Source: Isoetes taiwanensis (Eukaryota; Streptophyta; Lycopodiopsida; Isoetales; Isoetaceae). From it: a DNA stretch of 64,000 nucleotides. Location of the stretch: positions 5,427,821 to 5,491,820 of the forward strand of contig JAJEKV010000057.1 in the NCBI GenBank assembly GCA_021234155.1, in the 5' to 3' direction. The notes beneath the pieces were generated by a model, which saw nothing but the letters and a program-made list of their open reading frames with translations, had not been told where the DNA came from and ran no database searches. Below, one piece after another: positions 24,680 through 34,020 of this stretch (position 1 is the first letter of the stretch; the number at the start of each line of letters is the position of its first letter). The position numbers and the translations under genes were made by a program.

Positions 24680-25069
24680 TTCATTGCAAACGGAACAATT
24701 CTTAGTTCTAGATCAAACAGATCATTATGAATTCAAGGGGATCTTTCCAGATTTTGGGATTCCTTCCAAGTGCAATAAATGTTGATCAGAATCCTAGTCT
24801 TTTTGGTATATCAAATCAAGTCGCTTTTGTGTTTTTCCTAGCCACATGAGGCATCGAAATTGCCCTAATAGGTGAACCCTGAAGGTTTCTTTCACTACAG
24901 ACCTTAGATATGAAAAATGTGTGATGTATGTTTCCTCAACTCTGTCTAATCCAACTACAAAATCGATCTCTTCCTCCAGCTTCTTAAATATATCTAGATG
25001 CTGCATTAGCTCTGCCATTACCCATTCGCTTGTTATTGAAGATGTATCGGTTCCAGCAGCCAGCATATC
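24680..25069 (-). pseudogene. cytochrome P450 pseudogene, 3' exon (CYP71-clan type)
   Basis: The exon starts right after a TTTGCAG acceptor with DMLAAGTDTSSITSEWVMAE, the I-helix oxygen-binding motif. MQHLDIFKKLEEEIDFVVG and SYLRSVVKETFRVH (K-helix ExxR) follow. Then frames shift: TKTQKRL-like and RILINIY-like pieces continue to about 24680, and the haem-binding Cys region is missing. It pairs in phase with the exon at 33806-33979 across an 8736-bp intron. P450s of this clan hydroxylate specialised metabolites at the endoplasmic reticulum. The frameshifts and missing C-terminus make this copy dead. Confidence 0.85.
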
Positions 25070-25302
25070 CTGCAAAGTGGGAAAAAAAAACAACTCAATA
25101 AATATATTATACCCTTTTCTAGTTGCAAATAAAAGACTGAAAAGAAACTCCAAAGTCGTATTTAATTAAAGTGGGACAAATCTTGAATTTTGGGACTCGG
25201 ACTGAAAATGGGACTCATATTGACATCAAAATTTCACATCATATAACAAGGATTGGTTCATAATATTTTCTTACAGAATTTCCAAATAAATAGTTCAGAA
25301 AG

Positions 25303-25550
25303 TTGAGCGAGGTGAGATCGAAAGGGGGAGGGGCAAGGGGAAGGGGGCAAAGGGGAAGGGGCAAGGGGGCAAGGGAAGGGGAAGGGAAGGGGCAAGGGAG
25401 AAGAAGGGGCAAGGGGCAAGGGGCAAGGGGAAGGGGAAGGAGAAGAAGGGGAAGGGGGCAAGGGCAAGGGAGAAGGGAGAAGGGGCAAGGGGCAAGGGGG
25501 AGAAGGGGCAAGGGGCAAGGGAGAAGAAGGGGCAAGGGGGACGGGGGCAT
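25303..25550 (+). repeat. purine-rich (AGGGGCA)n tract
   Basis: About 250 bp almost free of T on the plus strand, built of AAGGGG, GGCAAGGGG and AGAAGGGG units. All overlapping ORFs here are artefacts of the repeat. The many GGG runs could form G-quadruplexes and the polypurine strand could form triplex DNA. It is followed by about 80 bp of (TTAA/AATA)-rich DNA (25551-25640). Confidence 0.9.
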
Positions 25551-25738
25551 AATTTAATTAATTAATTAAATAAATAACTAATAAAAAATAAATAATTTAA
25601 TTAATTTAATTAAATAAATAACTAATAAAAAAAAATATAAATCATTCTCCTCTTCTCGACTAGTGAGTCGAGAATTGGAAAACACCATTTTGATGGAGCT
25701 TCCAATTTTGATGGAGCGTACAGTTGATGCTTATAACC

Positions 25739-25885
25739 TGAGGGAACGACATCGATGCCGCGGGTGCGGTGTAAATCACATAACATACTCATTGCTTCCA
25801 CATTTCCACATCTTGCACATCTTGCAGCAAAGTGAAAGGGCATCGCTCCATATACATCACGTGCGTTCTTCTCTGCACCGTTAGC
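25739..25885 (-). pseudogene. ankyrin-repeat gene fragment
   Basis: The frame reads SLLANGAEKNARDVYGAMPF, then HFAARCARCGNVEAMSML. This fits the ankyrin consensus (GA..N..D..G.TPLHFAA..GN.EA...L) for one and a half repeats. Nothing else of an ankyrin gene is seen on either side. It is a captured or decayed fragment within the P450 intron. Confidence 0.6.
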
Positions 25886-26204
25886 CAATAGAGATTTGAA
25901 GCTCGGGCCCCAGTTCAGCTGCTATGGAGGCAGCGGAGGAGATGCAACTCAAGTTCGCCCGTGACCCGACGCCCGATTTGGCGGCGAGCTCGGCTATGGC
26001 ATCCCAACTCCAGCTCGGCGAAGAGCCTAACGACTAGTTCCCGGAAGCGTTCAAGTTCCGGCAGCCCAAGCTCGGCTATGGCGCCCAAGTTACCGCGATT
26101 CGGCCACCATGGTTCCGGAAGCAGAGAGCCGACAAAGCTTATAATTAATTAACTAATTATAAGCAGATGAAGAGAAGCTTTCTTTTATAAGCTTCTGCCG
26201 ATTA

Positions 26205-26330
26205 AACGATTCAAAGTCTGCTTTCGCCGATTCAAAGATGGTCTGCTTCTGCCGATTCAAAGTCTGCTTTTGCCAATTCAAAGTCTGCTTCTACCGATTC
26301 AAAAAACTCTGCTTCTGCCGATTCCTGTGG
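26205..26330 (+). repeat. tandem repeat, about 21-bp unit
   Basis: Five to six units of the type GATTCAAAGTCTGCTTCTGCC follow one another with small changes. In one frame they encode CFCRFKV-like repeats, which I take as incidental. Confidence 0.75.
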
Positions 26331-26974
26331 ATTATTTATTTTTGCCCCTTTTCCTTCGTTGCATGGCGTTCACAGGGCGGCCGATTCAAGCGTCTTCATT
26401 CAAGCCGATTCAACCGGCATTTCCCTTTCGACGGATTCGGTGAGCGCATGATCCGCTGGGGGCTTCAGATCTTCCAGGTGTTAGCAATTGCCGTTCGTCT
26501 GTTTCTTTGATCAAAATCAGCAGATCCCCTCCATGTTGCTTATTGAGCTGCTTGCAGATCCAACGGAGCTTCAAGGATAGTAGAAATGGAGGAATGAAGA
26601 AGTTAAAAGATTCGTCTGCCCCTTCGTTTCTTACCCATTTCCTGCATCGGAATCAACAGATTTCTTGTTTTTGCAGGCCTCTAAGCTTGTTAGATTTTCT
26701 ATTTCTTGAGCTTTCTAACAAGAAAGCTCACTGCTCCCTTGCGATTGGAGATTGAAGGGCCAAACTTATTCCTGCTGGCAAGAATCCAACAAGAACGAAA
26801 TTTCCCCAAATGGGGGCTTACATTTGATAGCCGCTCTGCCATTCCCTTTCTTCCCTTTCAACGGATTCGTGGTTGCCAAGCCGAAATTGATTAGCAAGCC
26901 GGTGGGAGCTATGGCGTTGGGAGCTTCTTTCAAGCGGTACAAATGAACTTCTGTCTCAAAGGTATGTACCAAAG

Positions 26975-27153
26975 TTTAAAATTCAAGCATGGGCGGGAAA
27001 AAAAGGCGGGGTAGAAAAAAAGGGGTAAAATAATACGTTGAAAAAGAAAGTGTAAAATAAATGATTTTAAAATTCAAGCATGGGCGGGAAAAAAGGCGGG
27101 GTATTAGAAAAAAAAGGGTAAAATAATACATTGAAAAAGAAAGTGTAAAATAA
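26975..27153 (+). repeat. direct tandem duplication, two copies of about 90 bp
   Basis: TTAAAATTCAAGCATGGGCG starts each copy (26975 and 27066) and GTGTAAAATAAATG ends each. The copies differ by a few bases. No coding capacity. Confidence 0.85.
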
Positions 27154-27555
27154 ATGCTAATAATATAGGATTATATTTTGACGTGTCCCCAATTTCCTCT
27201 TTTTATGTGTGTGCTACTATGTTCACACGTTAAACATTATGTTCCCATGGTGCACGTTTTCTAGGCATATATTCTTATTCTAAGGTAAAAATTTAACTTT
27301 GCGAAGATCATGATATAATTTACACCTTGTTTAACCCATTTTGAAGGTTCAAGACACAAATGGGGACAAGTACATATTAGTAGGTCTAATGCATATTAAT
27401 AGATTTAATGCATAGGTCTAATAGGCTCTCATAGGTTATAATGTGCATTATAGGTGCATATGTTGCTATTTACATGTGCATTAGGCATTACTCTTTACAT
27501 AGCTAAATATGAGCCCAATGGTCCCCTCTTCATATAGCTATATGGTATGGTCCAT

Positions 27556-27656
27556 TAGAATAGAATAGAATAGAATAGAATAGAATAGAATAGAATAGAA
27601 TAGAATAGAATAGAATAGAATAGAATAGAATAGAATAGAATAGAATAGAATAGAAT
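27556..27656 (+). repeat. (TAGAA)20 microsatellite at the 3' end of a LINE
   Basis: Twenty uninterrupted pentamers. The array directly abuts the 3' end of the minus-strand LINE that starts at 27657, so it is either the LINE's own tail or the insertion target. Confidence 0.95.
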
Positions 27657-28838
27657 ATGATTTTATCGTCCACGGGAGACCAATGGCCTATGGGACCCAA
27701 GTACAAAAGAGAGCAAAGCAGCGATTACTACCGAGGATTAAAACCCCCACCAGAAGGGTTTTCTGGGAAAAACCTTAGTAGCAATAAGGATGTCGACATA
27801 CCGCACGATTATATACATAATCACAAGTACAGTGAGGTTAATGTTGGGACGAGGGGGCATAACCGAGTCCGCAGTATCCATTACCTCCAGGAGGTAACGA
27901 TCCCAACAAGCCTACAGAGGCCGTGCTTTTAGCTCATGCAAGGCCTCGATGGGGCACAACTAACCGAAAGCATACCGAGCCGGATATGCTCGTGACGTAG
28001 CCGGACAGGCACGAGGGCGTGACTTTCATCCTCAATGGCGCCTGTTGGCAAAGATCGACGGACTGGTCCTCACGCTGCTCCCGAATCCATCTCCCTCGTC
28101 TCAATCGCGGAGGTGGTGTGCACTGTCGCGAATGGAAGCAATCACCTGCGCTTTTTCATGTGTAGATGGGTGCGCGCAGTAGTGGTGTGGGCCCCTCGTG
28201 AGCATGGGATTAACCTTGTTGTCGATAATTTGCCACCTTGACATGTAGCGGGGCCTCTGCATCCCAAAGCTTGGCCATGAAGCAAGCATCCAAGTCACCG
28301 CTTCAAGGCGTAGCGTTCCTTCCGGTGTATGCACGGGTCCACATCGTGTGCCTCGCACATTCCATAACGAGAACCACGGGCTTGCTTGTCTTTCCAAAGG
28401 GCTTTGAGTCGCTTGCGGGCCCATCGCCATCGCCAAAGCAAGGTTGGGCAGCCGGGCTTCATCCATAGCCACCACCTTACGGAAGTAAATAATGTGACGT
28501 TCAGTAGCAGACCCTCGTAATGGAAGGAAGCCTCGCCTCCCCGGAGCAAGATCCGATATGGGACCGTGGATTTCACTCCCGGTGCAGAGCCAAGAAGGCC
28601 TTACGTACTGCTCTAGATCGTTCCAAGTGGTGAGGGATATCACCGGCCCCACACTTCGCCCCATAGAGGAGGACCGGTTCAACCAAGGCCCGAACAAGTG
28701 TGCCCGGTGACCCCATGCATCTGACTACGCCTTGTATTTGTTGTTTTGCATTGCATACTGGGGCTTTCCGAGCTGCGGTGACCCGTAACGATGGATGCAT
28801 CCCGGTGTGTGGTAGTAGAAAACTCAATGCCCAAATAC

Positions 28839-29345
28839 TTATAAGAGGTGAGCCACCTCCACTACCGCCCCTAGTAAGTGAATGAGGGAAGGCGGGGTTG
28901 GGATGATGGGACCAGCTGGCACCCTTGTCTTGGCCAAGTTAACTCTCATGTCGGTGAATTGGCAGAAAGTGTCCAAAGCATCCGGTGGCGTTGCATGTCC
29001 CTCAGGGGGTATATGCGGCAGGTCAACGTCATCGGCATATATGAGTTGCGGATTATGTGGTGCATTAAGCCAGCCTTCCCAGGTGCTTCGCCTAGCCATT
29101 CTTCTAGCTGGTCAATGTACTTAGAAAGAGCATGGGGATAGAGGGCAGCCCCGGCGCACCCCAATGCTACTAACAACGGCTCCCCGAGCGATTGTGAGAC
29201 GACCGGAGCAAGCCTCAGATAGTGCAGATATAGCATTCTCGCAAGTCGGACGGGGTCCCTAGCTATCTCAATCTGTCCCACAACTTATCCCGAGGCACGT
29301 GGTCAAAAGCCTTTGCGAAATCCACAAAGCAACAGTCTGAGATTC
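28839..29345 (-). pseudogene. reverse transcriptase of the GC-rich LINE
   Basis: From high to low coordinates: a CFVDFAKAFDHVP-type motif at about 29290-29340 (first catalytic Asp), a stretch with YIDQLEEWLGEAPGKAG (29000-29150), then PQLIYADDVDLPHIP with the YADD pair and DMRVNLAKTRVPAG (28839-29099). These occupy different frames, so the enzyme cannot be made. The order is that of non-LTR RT motifs A to D. Confidence 0.8.
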
Positions 29346-30604
29346 TCGGCGTTGATTCCGCTATCCTCTATGAGTGTTCGTGATAGTGAAGATATGGTCA
29401 ATAGTAGAATGCCTGGGGCGGAAGCCCGCCTGCGTGAGAGCCCGCACTTCTCCATCCCTCGCCCAAAGTGTCGTCGCCGGCCAAGAATCCAGGCAAGCAA
29501 CTTGGCAAAGACAGAACCGACCATAATGGTAACGATAGTTGGTCGGGTGGGGGGTCCCCTACTTTGTATATGGGCACAACTCTTGGTAGTCGGAAGGCGG
29601 GGAGCCTTCTTGTAATGCCCCGTTGAAGTCTTTGTGAGAGCGGCACCATTGGGGGGGCCCACTTGAGAAGCTCTGCGCGATACTATCCAAATCTGGCGCC
29701 TTCCGATTGGCGGCGTTGCAGGCCCATTATGACATCCCCTTCGGTAATGACCCGGTGCTAGGCCTCTGTCGGGAGGTATGCGGTGCCCGGCTTCCCATTG
29801 GGTCATCAATTGCCGCAAGTATCTCACCCATTGTTCAGGGTAATATTTCCTGTGGGCTGTGCGAGGCTTACTCAAGACCTTTCTCCGTAAGGCCCTAGGG
29901 TGGCGGTCTAGAAGACCAAACATCATTGGCCGGTGGTGCTCGAAGGTACCCGCCTTCTTGGTCTTGAGGAAGGAGCGGTATTGACGGGACGGCCCCGGCG
30001 AATGGTGGGTCCAAAGACTTGGCGGAGCCATCGTTTCAGCTCCGACATTCGTCATCGAACCCGGTGATTGCGGTGGAAGGTGGTTGCAGCCCCCGTGGAT
30101 CGTCGAGGCGGCCTCTCCCAAAGCATCATCCCCTACCCCTCGAAGGAGCTGGTTGGTGGGCCGTCTGCTGTTGAAGTGTGGGGGCTGCAACACTCCCGCA
30201 GCTCATGCTCAAGCATCCTCGCATAGACCGCCCGCATGATCATAGTCCGAGGACATAACCGTGGTACATGGGGTGTTGGGGAAATGGGTGCTTTCGGTTG
30301 GCCCGCCAATCTATCTGCAAGAAAGGTCGATGGTGGAGTCTACTTCCTCGTCCGACCATTTTGTCCCCGGCTAATCGGCGAAAGTGATCAAGTGTAGGCA
30401 TTGCTCGTCCGCTAGCGTAATCCACCACACGGGTGCCGCCCCCCTGGTTCTCCGTTTACAAGTGAAGCGGTGGAGGGCGACCAATGCCGACCATTGCAAA
30501 TGACCGGTCAAAGATCGCCCGACCGGCGGTCGGCCGGCCATACAGGTGTCACCTAGTTTGTCATCGATGCCCTTGGCTAAACCATCTCTGCGGGACATCC
30601 TCGC

Positions 30605-31020
30605 CTAGAGGTGCAAATTTTGGGATCTGCTTCGCCCCTTTGGCGCGGCGCATTGAAATCTCCAAGCAACATTACCTTGCCCAATTATGCATCTTTGTTG
30701 TATGTCATCATATAGATCGACATAGGACTCTCTGTCATCCACATCCAAGTGCGTGTGGTAAAAGTTGCTCTCGGCATGTGGGAAGTAGCAAGCCACCACA
30801 AAGAGAGGGCTGCCATCGGCGTTCGCACTTTCGTACCCACAGTATCTGTTGTGCTGCATGCCGCCTTGCCTGAGGGGGAGACCGATTGGGCCAAGGCTAT
30901 CCGGCGCAATTCCTGCAGGTCCTCGTTTCCGGTGCACTCATTGAAGGCGGAGTAGCTGGTATCCTGGCAAAATCAGGTAGCTTTGTGACCAGCATGTTCC
31001 CATGTTTCCATGAGGGAAGA
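30605..31020 (-). pseudogene. endonuclease of the GC-rich LINE
   Basis: The minus-strand frame 30605-30937 includes SPLFVVACYFPHAESNFYH, a typical EEP-endonuclease strand (VVACYxPH), and a GNVAWRFQC piece where the GDFNA motif of the family is expected. RGPAGIAPDSLGPI lies upstream. The GDFN catalytic motif is not intact and frames shift. Confidence 0.6.
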
Positions 31021-32224
31021 TAAGGTCCATGTCCATGGCGGCCGGAATTGAGGCTGTCCCCTTCGCCATGGAAAGCCACGGCAATTCCAGGATACCACGG
31101 CGAGGCACGATCCCTATTTAGTGGCATGCATCGCCACTTCGGGTAGGGGCGGAAGATGTGGATACTGCGCGGCTGGGCCCCCTGAGAGGGGACTCGAGGG
31201 GCGGAGTGCTCCGCATCCCCTGTTTGGCTGCCCAATTCCCGCATCCTTCCCCGGACCAGCCCCGCCGCCCCTCCATGTCTCCGGGCGGTCCACGACTTTG
31301 GCCAGCTCACGCCCGGGTCTCTTGTCGTGGCCGGAGTCAAAGTCCGTCAACGTCTGAGCCGTCCCCTTCAACTTCCGCCCCGACAAGCAGATGCCCACCC
31401 GCCTCGCACGCTCTCAAGTTGTATGACCACCCGGGGTGATCGTATTGAATTCCATGACGACTCGCCTTTCCAATGGTCACGGGGGAACATCATCCGTCCA
31501 AGATGCATTATGCGAGTCGGAAGTGAGATGTTCTCCGACTCCTCGGCCGCCTCGCACTACCACATTGCGGCTCTGGCGTCTGTTCTGAGTTGGCCGGGGC
31601 GCACCCAAGTGTTGGTTGAGGTGCGTGAGGCATAGAGGCGTGGCGGCGCACCGGGTGGTGGCGGCCCGGCGTGATCTGATGTCCGCGCCGGTGTTGCGGG
31701 TTGGCGCTTTGTAGGTTGGTGGGTTCGGGGTTGGTGTGTTCTTTCTTTGTGGTTTCTGTTCTCGAGTCTGGAGCTCGGCTCTTGCGGGCGTTGTCATGTC
31801 TTGCCATCTCCCGGCGTGCAATGGCGAGTTGCTCATGTGCCGCACCCGGCACGGAGGCCTGCCTTCTGGCGGGCAGCGGCAGCCCAAGCTCCCAGTAGCT
31901 CCGATCGCGTGCTAAATCCTTACTCCGGCGCTCCCGGTTACGCCCGGCTAGCTTGGCGGCTGGACTCCTTGTCTCCACGGTGCATGCCTCCCAAGAAACC
32001 TCGGCGAGGGAGTGCCACGTGCTCCTCGTGCCCAGTGGCCTTAGCCTCCTCAACCTCGGCACGGATCCGAGACAGGGTTACAGTGTCTCCCCGCTCTAGA
32101 AAAAGGGAGGGTCCATTGGATATGTGTCCATTAGATAATACATGGGGAGGGTCTATTTTTCATGGAAAATAATGAGGGAAATTTATGGGGGGTTTTTTTC
32201 ATAGAAAATACATAGGATGTTTGA

Positions 32225-32790
32225 AGGTTATTCATTTTCAACCTTCTCGGACTCGAGCTTTGAAATTGCCCTTTTTTTCGACTCCGCCTTTTTCTTTTCA
32301 TGAAGTCGAGAAAGGCCCCTCAAACTTGCATTTTTCGCTTTGAGTTGCCTTTTCGCCTCGTAGTTGGTCGAAAAACCGACCCCTAAAAACTGTGTTTTAC
32401 GGCTTTGAGCCGCCTTTCTCGACATTTCGCGAGTCAAGAAAGGCCTTCCGACCCTAAAACACGTGTTTACGGCTTTGACGCTTTTCTCGACTCGCGAAGT
32501 CGAGAAAGGCCTTGACCCTAAAACTGCGTTTTTCGCTTTGAGTCGCCTTTCTCGACTTCGCGAGTCGAGAAAGGCGTTTCCCCCCCTAAAACTGCGTTTT
32601 TGCTTTTGTACGCCATTCTCGACTTTCGCGAGGTCGAGAAAGGCCTCGATCCCTAAAACTGCGTTTACGGCCTTGAAGCGCCTTTTTTCGCGAGTGAGAA
32701 AGGCCTTCCGATCCCTAAAACACTGTGTTTTTTTAAAGCGGCGTGCCTTTCGACTTCATGGTCGAGAAAGGCCTTCGACCCAATGTTTTT
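32225..32790. repeat. minisatellite, about 70-bp units each with a palindrome
   Basis: Seven or eight diverged units. A typical unit is CCCTAAAACTGCGTTTTTCG, CTTTGAGTCGCC, then CTTTCTCGACTTCGCGAG followed by its complement TCGAGAAAG. The palindromic CTTTCTCGA/TCGAGAAAG core recurs in most units. It lies just beyond the 5' end of the minus-strand LINE, so it could be a 5'UTR repeat of that element or independent. Confidence 0.85.
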
Positions 32791-33539
32791 CCCTACGAAA
32801 TGCCTTTTTCATGCACGTATTTTCCAAAAATGGCCCTAAGAGCGTGCTTTATTTTATTTTTTTGCATGTAGCATCACTTGACTAATTTGATTTTGTCTCT
32901 TGCAAATCCTTATCTCGACCCGGATAGTACATGCTTGGGAGCAATGAAAAGATCAGTTCATTGAAGAAAGGTGCCGAGAAGAGGGTGGTGACATCAGTTG
33001 GACATACAAGCACGTGGCCCATAAAGGAACTCCTCATACAAATTTCTATAGTCTGTAAGTTGCTTCGTGACTAGGAGAGAGCTCCACGCGCCCTTTGCAC
33101 TAGGTGGTTCATGTGTGAAGAGGGTGCAATCATTGTGCCCATACCACCACTATGGTCTCTTCACCCACTATAATATATATTGTAATGAGCCCATTTATAA
33201 ATATAAGGTATCTCAAAACTAGTATTTTTGGGTGATTAAGTAAACAATTTGCTTAATTTTTGTTGGAATTTGTGATCTATTGTCTACCCACCTAAGAAAA
33301 TAGTGCCAAAATGTTCAACTAAGAATCTTTTTCAATTAGAACTTTGGTTTCAAGCTGTAATGAAATTCCTATGTTTGCGTTGCATTGTTCTTGTTCTCGA
33401 CACGCTATCCAAGAAAACTGGAAGAAAAGCTTGGATGCACACTAATAGACAAAAATTCCAATTATGGTCAGTTTTCGGGTCGGGGTGCTTCTTTTTGTGT
33501 AAATTAACAGGGTTCCCAAAAAAAGTGGGAATGGAATGA
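32791..33539. other. P450 intron sequence, nothing identified
   Basis: AT-rich, no coding frame or repeat recognised apart from the inverted-repeat arm that starts at 33540. Confidence 0.5.
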
Positions 33540-33805
33540 GTCCCACTTTAATTAAATACGACTTTCCAAGTAAACTTAAACAATAAACAAAAATTCTATG
33601 AACCCAATACAAGAAGAATGTACTCTGAATATAAAATCTAAGCAGCATCAAAGGATCCTACAAACAAATCCAACAGACACATTTCTAAATGAATAAATTT
33701 AAGCAGTCCAATTGCTGCAGGGTCCTAAGAACTATGCAATCTAGACAATGAAACTTGAAACAGAAATTAAAACAGCCAAGAACAGAAGCTATTTTTTAAA
33801 TCTAC

Positions 33806-33979
33806 AATAACAATAGCTTTGATTGTTGTGTTGTCCAAATGATCCTCGCCATTTTCAATGAGAGAGAGGAGCATATCTACGAAATCATGGGGATTTTCAT
33901 TTCCTTTGATTTTATGCTTCTGCTTGTGTTCTTCAATTTCATCATAAACCCGATTAGTCCTTTGCATAATCTTTCTCAT
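33806..33979 (-). pseudogene. cytochrome P450 pseudogene, 5' exon piece
   Basis: The frame reads MRKIMQRTNRVYDEIEEHKQ, then ENPHDFVDMLLSLIENGED and LDNTTIKAIVI before a GT donor at 33805. This is the region just before the I-helix in CYP71-clan P450s, and the join IKAIVI|DMLAAGTDTSS to the exon at 25069 is exact and in phase. The upstream part (to about 34020) is frameshifted and no N-terminal membrane anchor was found. It is the same dead gene as 24680-25069. Confidence 0.8.
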
Positions 33980-34020
33980 TCCTCGCTCCCATCAAACTCT
34001 TGTTGATCACCAGATACCGA

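Larger units (their letters stand above)
27657..32095 (-). mobile_element. GC-rich LINE, near full length, inactive
   Basis: A 4.4-kb block of high GC content. On the minus strand it reads basic N-terminal region (about 31477-32060), endonuclease (30605-31020), reverse transcriptase (28839-29345), post-RT region (TERHIIYFRKVVAMDEARLP, near 28500) and 3' end GTGGACGATAAAA at 27660. Many frameshifts. The second copy at 17161-18575 shares the 3' end and C-terminal parts. The RT style (FVDFAKAFDHVPRDKLWD-like, DMRVNLAKTRV) is unlike the L1 copies at 4-12 kb. Confidence 0.85.
25152..33565. repeat. pair of perfect 26-bp inverted repeats 8.4 kb apart
   Basis: 25152-25177 is exactly the reverse complement of 33540-33565 (left arm starts AAAGTCGTATTTAATTAAAG). 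Both arms lie inside the P450 intron, near its two ends. They could be the termini of a large DNA element or a relic of an inversion. The sequence outside the arms does not give a clear target duplication. Confidence 0.7.

Noticed and set aside
25239-25557. Long Pro/Leu-rich and Gly/Arg-rich ORFs
   Set aside because: They are translations of the purine-rich simple repeat on both strands and in several frames.
25926-26155. Short plus-strand ORFs (MEAAEEMQLKFAR-type start)
   Set aside because: 37 codons then a stop, no follow-on exon; could be a relic but not supportable.
27556-27656. CRISPR-like array
   Set aside because: Uniform pentanucleotide microsatellite without spacers; plant nuclear DNA.
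29303-30193. 296-codon minus-strand ORF as a novel gene
   Set aside because: It overlaps the LINE RT region and mixes frames; the real RT motifs lie in different frames.
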